Assembly: GCF_000227725.2 (NCBI RefSeq) | Contig: NZ_MU255056.1 | Coordinates: forward strand, 1,404,747 to 1,468,746 | Direction of reading: 5' to 3' | DNA length: 64,000 bases | Source of the DNA: Thiorhodospira sibirica ATCC 700588 | Lineage (GTDB): Bacteria > Pseudomonadota > Gammaproteobacteria > Ectothiorhodospirales > Ectothiorhodospiraceae | Part shown: in pieces, positions 57,572 to 64,000 of the stretch | Position numbering within the stretch: position 1 is the first letter of the stretch | Layout: every line of letters begins with the position of its first letter | Notes under the pieces: generated by a model | What the model was told of the DNA's origin: nothing | Databases searched by the model: none | The model's input: only the letters and a program-made list of their open reading frames with translations | Translations under genes and position numbers: made by a program

Positions 57572-57648
57572 TGGCGGAGTGGACGGGACTCGAACCCGCG
57601 ACCCCCGGCGTGACAGGCCGGTATTCTAACCAACTGAACTACCACTCC
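57572..57648 (-). tRNA. tRNA-Asp (GTC)
   Basis: The minus strand gives a 77-base cloverleaf starting GGAGTGGTAGTTCAGTTGG and ending in an encoded CCA. The anticodon is GTC within CCTGTCACG, and the T arm reads GGTTCGAGTCC. It lies 17 bases after tRNA-Val on the same strand and before a terminator, so the two are processed from one transcript. Confidence 0.97.
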
Positions 57649-57665
57649 AGAAACTTTGATGCACT

Positions 57666-57741
57666 TGGTGGGTGCTGAGGGGATCGAACCCCCGACATTC
57701 GCCTTGTAAGGGCGACGCTCTACCAGCTGAGCTAAGCACCC
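57666..57741 (-). tRNA. tRNA-Val (TAC)
   Basis: The minus strand gives a 76-base cloverleaf starting GGGTGCTTAGCTCAGCTGG and ending in an encoded CCA. The anticodon is TAC within CCTTACAAGG, and the T arm reads GGTTCGATCCC. It lies between hupB and tRNA-Asp. Confidence 0.97.
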
Positions 57742-57772
57742 AAGTTGCAGCTAGCGAATTAAGGCGCAAATA

Positions 57773-58087
57773 TTACTTCTTTTTGGCGCCTTTGGCAAGC
57801 TTTTTTTCCTCCTGCTTGTTCACGGCATCCTTGATATTCTTGCCAGGCTTGAAGGCCGGGACTTTTTGCGCAGGGATGGTGATTTCTTCGCCAGTGCGGG
57901 GATTACGACCGGGGCGGGCCTCACGGCTGCGCACCAGGAAGGTGCCAAAGCCGACGATGGTGACCTGCTCACCTTTGGCCAGTTCTTCGGTAATGGCGCC
58001 AATCATGGCATCCAGGGCGCGGGCGGCAGCGGTTTTGGGCAGATCGGCGGAGGCGGCAATCGCTTCTACAAGTTCAGTTTTGTTCAT
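57773..58087 (-). CDS. hupB: DNA-binding protein HU
   Basis: Small histone-like protein that bends and compacts DNA. 104 residues from ATG 58087, with AAGGA upstream. It begins [21 protein letters not shown] and has the DNA-binding arm signature [21 protein letters not shown]. The C terminus carries an extra basic tail ([14 protein letters not shown]) beyond the usual ~90 residues, which may add DNA or RNA affinity. It follows lon on the same strand, as in many gammaproteobacteria. Confidence 0.95.
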   Translation of the reverse strand: MNKTELVEAIAASADLPKTAAARALDAMIGAITEELAKGEQVTIVGFGTFLVRSREARPGRNPRTGEEITIPAQKVPAFKPGKNIKDAVNKQEEKKLAKGAKKK

Positions 58088-58437
58088 CAATAGTTATCCT
58101 TGAGGTTTGGGTTTCAACGCACTGCGACCAATGGTGTCTGGCAACTTAAGGCGAAAAAGCGCAGCACTGAAAAGATACGATCCCTTTATCAGCGCCAAAG
58201 CAGCGGCGCGGGGCGTTGGTGTGCTTATGGTTTTTGCAAAACCGGCGAACCCATTGTACGCTGCTTTGTTGCTATGCCATAAAGCCCCTGAGATGTAAAA
58301 ATCTCGGGCTACAGCCGTTTCCTGCGCTTTATACCAATTCAGTTCAAAAACTGTCAACAACTTCCTGACAATCAATTGCTCTAACATACGGTTTTTATTG
58401 AATCCCTCCCACCGCACACGCTGCGGGAGAGATTATT
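58088..58437. promoter_or_regulatory. Intergenic region between lon and hupB
   Basis: 350 bases without a credible gene. Promoters for hupB should lie here. A weak hairpin ccgcacacgctgcgg (about 58411-58425) just after the lon stop could end the lon transcript. I see no small RNA signature. Confidence 0.4.
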
Positions 58438-60888
58438 TCAATGATGGTGTACCCGGCTGCGGCGAGGTTTGGGGGGTTCTTTGGTGGTGCTGGCAGGCGC
58501 TTTTGCTGCACCGCCATCATCGACCGCCGGGCTGGCGGTTGGCATGGTAACCAGCGCAATTTCAAGCACTTGGTCAATCCAGCGCACCGGCTTGATGGTC
58601 AGTTTGCCCTTGATGTTTTTGGGGATTTCCGCCAGATCCTTTTCATTTTCTTGCGGGATAATCACCGTTGCGATGCCGCCGCGGTGCGCTGCCAATAATT
58701 TTTCTTTGAGACCGCCGATCGGCAGGACTTCGCCGCGCAAGGTGATCTCGCCGGTCATGGCGACATCTGAGCGGACCGCGATGCCGGTCAATGCCGAGAC
58801 GATGGCAGTACACATGGCAATCCCGGCACTCGGGCCGTCTTTGGGGGTTGCGCCTTCCGGGACGTGGATATGAATGTCTTTGTTTTCATGAAAATCAGCT
58901 TGAATCCCTAAGACATGCGCCCGGCTGCGTACTACGGTGGCAGCGGCCTGAATGGATTCTTGCATGACATCACCGAGTTTGCCGGTTTGCAGGAATTTTC
59001 CTTTGCCGGAAACGACGGCGGATTCAATGGTTAACAGTTCGCCGCCCACTTCGGTCCAGGCAAGGCCAGTGACCTGGCCGATACGATCCTGTTCCTCGGC
59101 CACACCGTAGCGAAACCGGCGCACACCCAGGTATTTTTCCAGGGTTTGCGGGGTGATTTTGGTTTTGCTTTCGCTGTCTTTTAGCAGATGTTGCTTGACC
59201 ACCTTGCGGCAGATTTTGGAAATCTCGCGCTCCAGATTACGCACCCCCGCCTCGCGGGTGTAATAGCGGATAATGTCGCGGGTGGTGGCCTCGCTAATGA
59301 GGATTTCTTCTTCCCGCAGGCCATTGTTTTTGATCTGTTTGGGGGTCAGATAATTTTGCGCGATGCTGGTTTTTTCATCCTCGGTATAGCCGGCCAGGCG
59401 GATGACTTCCATGCGGTCGAGCAAGGGGCCGGGGATGTTCATGCTGTTGGCGGTGGCGACAAACATGATCTCGGAGAGGTCAAAGTCCACCTCCAGATAG
59501 TGATCATTGAAGGTGTGGTTTTGTTCGGGATCCAGCACCTCCAGCAAGGCAGAGGCCGGGTCGCCGCGAAAATCCATCGCCATCTTGTCGATTTCATCAA
59601 GCAAAAACAGCGGGTTACGGGTGCCGACCTTGGCGAGATTTTGCACAATTTTGCCGGGCAGGGCGCCAATGTAGGTGCGCCGATGGCCGCGAATTTCGGC
59701 CTCATCACGCACCCCGCCTAGGGACATGCGGGTGAATTTGCGGTTAGTGGCCCGCGCAATGGAACGTCCCAGGGAGGTTTTGCCCACCCCTGGCGGGCCA
59801 ACCAGGCATAGAATCGGGCCTTTGAGCTTGCGTACCCGCTGCTGTACGGCGAGATATTCGAGAATGCGCTCCTTGACTTTCTCCAGGCCATAATGGTCTT
59901 CATCGAGCACGGTCTGTGCCTTGGCAATATCGCTGCTGACCTTGGTGCGCTTTTTCCAGGGAACGCTGACCAGCCAGTCAACGTAGTTGCGCACGACGGT
60001 GGCCTCCGCCGACATCGGTGACATCATTTTCAGCTTGTTGAGTTCGGCAGTGGCTTTTTGTTTGGCGTCCTTGGGCATACCGGCTTTTTCGATCTTGCGC
60101 GCCAGTTCTTCGACCTCATTGGGCGCGTCTTCCAGATCGCCTAATTCCTTTTGGATCGCCTTCATCTGCTCGTTGAGATAATACTCGCGCTGGCTTTTTT
60201 CCATCTGCTGCTTGACGCGCCCACGGATGCGCTTTTCAATCTGCAGGATGTCGATCTCGCCTTCAATCAGGGAGAGCAGGTGTTCCAGGCGGGCCTGCAC
60301 ATCTTCAATTTCCAGCACCCGCTGTTTTTCATCCAGGCGCAGTGACATATGTGCGGCGATGGTATCTGCCAGCCGGGCAGGGTCTTCGATACCCGCCAGC
60401 GAGGTCAAAATCTCCGGCGGGATCTTTTTGTTGAGCTTGACGTATTGATCAAACAACCCCAGCACGGAGCGGGTCAGTACATCGACCTCACGCTCATCGA
60501 GCGATGGTGGCGGTTCTAAAAGCTGGATATGCGCGGCGAAATATTCCTGATCGCGGATCAGATCGACAATACGGGCACGCTCTACGCCTTCTACCAAAAC
60601 CTTGATGGTACCGTCGGGCAGTTTCAGAAGCTGCAGGATGGTCGAGAGGGTACCGATCCTGTGCATCTGTGAGGAGTTAGGATCATCAACCTCGGCGCTT
60701 TGCTGGGCGACCAGCAGGATTTGCTTGTCGCTGGCCATCGCAGCATCCAGGGCACGCACGGATTTTTCCCGTCCGACAAACAGCGGGATCACCATGTGCG
60801 GATAGACCACGACATCACGCAATGGCAAAACCGGCACTGCTTGCATGGGTTGTTCAGTGGCAGGACGTTTTTTCTTGGGGGTATCCAT
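58438..60888 (-). CDS. lon: ATP-dependent protease Lon
   Basis: Homohexameric serine-lysine protease that degrades misfolded and regulatory proteins. 816 residues. The N-terminal LON substrate domain begins [25 protein letters not shown]; the AAA+ domain has Walker [14 protein letters not shown] and [10 protein letters not shown]; the protease domain carries the catalytic serine in [14 protein letters not shown] and the lysine in [14 protein letters not shown]. The C-terminal tail is Pro/Ala/Lys-rich and ends HHH, longer than in E. coli Lon (784). It lies 41 bases after clpX. Confidence 0.97.
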   Translation of the reverse strand: MDTPKKKRPATEQPMQAVPVLPLRDVVVYPHMVIPLFVGREKSVRALDAAMASDKQILLVAQQSAEVDDPNSSQMHRIGTLSTILQLLKLPDGTIKVLVEGVERARIVDLIRDQEYFAAHIQLLEPPPSLDEREVDVLTRSVLGLFDQYVKLNKKIPPEILTSLAGIEDPARLADTIAAHMSLRLDEKQRVLEIEDVQARLEHLLSLIEGEIDILQIEKRIRGRVKQQMEKSQREYYLNEQMKAIQKELGDLEDAPNEVEELARKIEKAGMPKDAKQKATAELNKLKMMSPMSAEATVVRNYVDWLVSVPWKKRTKVSSDIAKAQTVLDEDHYGLEKVKERILEYLAVQQRVRKLKGPILCLVGPPGVGKTSLGRSIARATNRKFTRMSLGGVRDEAEIRGHRRTYIGALPGKIVQNLAKVGTRNPLFLLDEIDKMAMDFRGDPASALLEVLDPEQNHTFNDHYLEVDFDLSEIMFVATANSMNIPGPLLDRMEVIRLAGYTEDEKTSIAQNYLTPKQIKNNGLREEEILISEATTRDIIRYYTREAGVRNLEREISKICRKVVKQHLLKDSESKTKITPQTLEKYLGVRRFRYGVAEEQDRIGQVTGLAWTEVGGELLTIESAVVSGKGKFLQTGKLGDVMQESIQAAATVVRSRAHVLGIQADFHENKDIHIHVPEGATPKDGPSAGIAMCTAIVSALTGIAVRSDVAMTGEITLRGEVLPIGGLKEKLLAAHRGGIATVIIPQENEKDLAEIPKNIKGKLTIKPVRWIDQVLEIALVTMPTASPAVDDGGAAKAPASTTKEPPKPRRSRVHHH

Positions 60889-60929
60889 TTAAGTGACCTT
60901 CAGCGGTTAGATGCCACGCAGGCACGATC

Positions 60930-62213
<1,284 letters not shown>

Positions 62214-62446
62214 CAGCAGACTCCTTCGGTCTTTTTTCGCACCTTGCCTTGTTTTTAGGCAAGATGCAAGCACCTCGAATGCTTGGGTCTTAGGGATCGC
62301 TTAACGCGGTAAGTGAATGCGCCATCGCCCCGGTCATGAACCACTGGGAGAGGCTGCTTTTCCTGCGGCGGCAGTGTGGCCTATGCGCAACGCCGAGTGC
62401 AGGTTTCAACATGGGGTGCTTGCCAGGCTTATTCAAGGCTTAGGGC

Positions 62447-63091
62447 TTATTTTGATTTCTTCTCAGGCTCTGCCCGGCTGGTCAGAATCTGGTCAATCAG
62501 GCCGTAATCCAGGGCATCTTGCGGACTCATAAAACGATCCCGATCGGTGTCGTTTTCAATGCGCTCAATGGATTGCCCGGAATGCTTTGCCAAAATTTCA
62601 TTGAGCTGCGCCCGGATTTTTAAAATCTCGCGGGCATGGATGTCAATATCACTGGCCTGTCCCTGAAAACCGCCCAGCGGCTGATGAATCATGACGCGGG
62701 AATGGGCCAGGCAATAGCGCTTGCCCTTGGCGCCGCCCGATAATAACACGGCGCCCATACTGGCCGCCTGACCGATGCACAGCGTGCTGACATCGGGCTT
62801 GATGAATTGCATGGTGTCATAAATCGCCAGTCCGGCGGTGACGGCCCCACCGGGCGAATTGATGTAAAGCGAAATGTCTTTGTCCGGATTTTCTGATTCA
62901 AGAAACAAAAGTTGTGCCACGATGAGATTGGCCATGTGGTCTTCTACCGGGCCTACCGCAAAGACCACACGCTCTTTGAGCAGGCGTGAGTAAATATCAT
63001 AGGCACGTTCGCCGCGAGCCGTTTGTTCTACGACCATCGGGACAAGGTTCAGTGCCTGGGTTGCTAATGCACCGTGGTGTGTTGAGGTCAT
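62447..63091 (-). CDS. clpP: ATP-dependent Clp protease proteolytic subunit ClpP
   Basis: Serine peptidase that forms the barrel of ClpXP. 214 residues from ATG 63091; the frame continues to 63313 but that leader is non-conserved. The catalytic serine is in [11 protein letters not shown], the histidine in [12 protein letters not shown], and the aspartate in [14 protein letters not shown]. The processing region [21 protein letters not shown] is conserved. It lies between tig and clpX in the standard order. Confidence 0.96.
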   Translation of the reverse strand: MTSTHHGALATQALNLVPMVVEQTARGERAYDIYSRLLKERVVFAVGPVEDHMANLIVAQLLFLESENPDKDISLYINSPGGAVTAGLAIYDTMQFIKPDVSTLCIGQAASMGAVLLSGGAKGKRYCLAHSRVMIHQPLGGFQGQASDIDIHAREILKIRAQLNEILAKHSGQSIERIENDTDRDRFMSPQDALDYGLIDQILTSRAEPEKKSK

Positions 63092-63314
63092 GGGTTTTCT
63101 CCACAAGCGCCTGTCGGGTTTGACAGGAGTTAAGACTGCAATCGGATCAGGAAACGCGGCAAGGCAGGGCTGGCGTATTGCCGCCAGTGGGGATAGGGTT
63201 AAAAGACGGAGTGTTTTAGCCTTTGCCCATGCCGGGCCAACATCTTTAAGACGATGGGCAAACAGGCATCGCCTCAAAATCAGGGATGGCGTATGCCGCA
63301 ATAAGGCATACATA

Positions 63315-63354
63315 CCCTGCCACCCGGTGATGTGATATGACCGGGTCAGCAGGG
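63315..63354 (-). terminator. Hairpin between tig and clpP
   Basis: CCCTGC (63315-63320) plus ACCCGGT (63322-63328) pair with ACCGGGT (63340-63346) plus GCAGGG (63349-63354). The stem lies just after the tig stop codon. It lacks a T tract, so it may act as an mRNA stability element or partial terminator. Confidence 0.45.
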
Positions 63355-63364
63355 CCGCATCAAC

Positions 63365-64000
63365 TCAGCGCATTTTTTCAATGACCTCATTGAAGGTGGT
63401 CGGCTCATCGACCACCTTGCAGTGCGTGAGCAACGTGTCTACAAAGATCCGCTTGGCCAGGCCTGCCTTGATATTTTCCAGGGTTTTTTGTTCATGACCG
63501 CTACGCACATGCTCAATAAAGCTTTGCGGGTCTTCGTATTCTTGCGCAAGCTTTTCCAGCTCCGCATCGACGGCCTCTTCCGTGACGGTGAGATCAAATT
63601 TTTCCGACAGTTTTTCACGAATCAGCTCATCTTTGAGTTGCTTGCGTGCCGTATCGGTAAACATTGACGCAGGCAGCCTATCTTCTCCCATGATCGCCTG
63701 CCCATCCAGTTTGAACATGCGCTGGAAATGCTTGAACATGCGCTCTGCTTCGTACTCAACCAATCCAGGCGGAACTTCAATCTCATGGGCATCACCCAAG
63801 GCCGCCTGCATCTGCTCATACATCAGCCGGTAGGACGCATCCTGTAAGGCCTTCTCCATGGTTTTACGCACCTCGGCGCGCAAGCCTTCTACAGTCTCAT
63901 CCTTGAGGTTGAGGCTTTGCAGGAATTCGGGATCATCCAGGGCAGGCAATTTGGCCTCTGCCACAGCGTGAATACTCACCCGGGCAAACAGCTTGCGCCC
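63365..64000 (-). CDS. tig: Trigger factor, C-terminal part (5' end beyond the right edge)
   Basis: Ribosome-associated chaperone and peptidyl-prolyl isomerase. About 211 residues of the C-terminal, substrate-cradling domain are present. The frame is open to the window edge (GRKLFARVSIHAVAEAKLPALDD...), continuing the isomerase-domain linker, and runs to VVDEPTTFNEVIEKMR. Characteristic segments are VPPGLVEYEAERMFKHFQRMF and EDPQSFIEHVRSGHEQKTLENIKAGL. Its position upstream of clpP and clpX confirms the call. The ribosome-binding head lies outside the window. Confidence 0.93.
   Translation of the reverse strand, partial: GRKLFARVSIHAVAEAKLPALDDPEFLQSLNLKDETVEGLRAEVRKTMEKALQDASYRLMYEQMQAALGDAHEIEVPPGLVEYEAERMFKHFQRMFKLDGQAIMGEDRLPASMFTDTARKQLKDELIREKLSEKFDLTVTEEAVDAELEKLAQEYEDPQSFIEHVRSGHEQKTLENIKAGLAKRIFVDTLLTHCKVVDEPTTFNEVIEKMR

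Overview
The window reads as chromosome of a gammaproteobacterium of moderately high GC. The housekeeping gene orders are typical of that class: rlmN-pilW-rodZ-hisS-yfgM-bamB-der, and tig-clpP-clpX-lon-hupB followed by tRNA genes. CysB-type regulators, Mpl, PrmB, YgfZ and DUF2835 fit the same placement. A pyruvate:ferredoxin oxidoreductase and an Rnf complex point to ferredoxin-based metabolism under low oxygen. KatG shows that oxygen or peroxide is also met. I cannot name the genus.

Layout. 1-234: left end of an IS607-family element, inserted at the 3' end of rnfG. 214-9713 (minus strand): rnfB, a giant pyruvate:ferredoxin oxidoreductase with a fused C-terminal ferredoxin, rnfC, rnfD and rnfG; rnfA and rnfE are not in view. 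10141-13424: a TAXI-type TRAP transporter. 13425-16013: a repeat and insertion-sequence island (small palindromic repeats, a 298-bp structured repeat, an IS200/IS605-like hairpin-ended remnant, pieces of IS1-like and ISNCY elements, a complete IS5-family element). 16012-20088 (minus): DUF2835, ligA, yebC, prmB. 20225-25010: psd, a thioredoxin-like lipoprotein, an orphan sigma54 response regulator, a Sel1 protein and an M48 protease. 25280-32972: suhB, two CysB-type regulators, metG, mtnC, ygfZ and membrane proteins. 33013-36279: a RuBisCO-like protein with an adjacent cupin (a likely methylthioadenosine-isoprenoid shunt), a diguanylate cyclase and a CIA30 protein. 36549-39653: katG and an endonuclease III-like gene. 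39658-45904: a second copy of the 298-bp repeat, the mpl operon, and three damaged insertion sequences. 46060-57115: ndk, the rlmN-to-der cluster (interrupted by the third repeat copy), a lipocalin and a membrane diguanylate cyclase. 57541-64000 (minus): tRNA-Asp, tRNA-Val, hupB, lon, clpX, clpP and the 3' part of tig.

How the genes fit together. Pyruvate oxidation by the oxidoreductase would reduce ferredoxin, possibly its own fused domain. Rnf could then couple that ferredoxin to NAD+ and an ion gradient, or run in reverse. MtnC, the RuBisCO-like protein and the cupin all concern methylthioadenosine recycling. The clp/lon/tig block is a protein quality-control cluster.

The most unusual signal is a ~298-bp, highly self-complementary, non-coding repeat present three times (13706-14003 plus, 39658-39955 minus, 52753-53049 plus). 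One of its ends matches the left end of the IS607 element at the window edge in 27 of 40 ungapped positions. I infer a non-autonomous IS607-type element carrying a structured RNA, possibly an omega-RNA-like scaffold; this has not been demonstrated.
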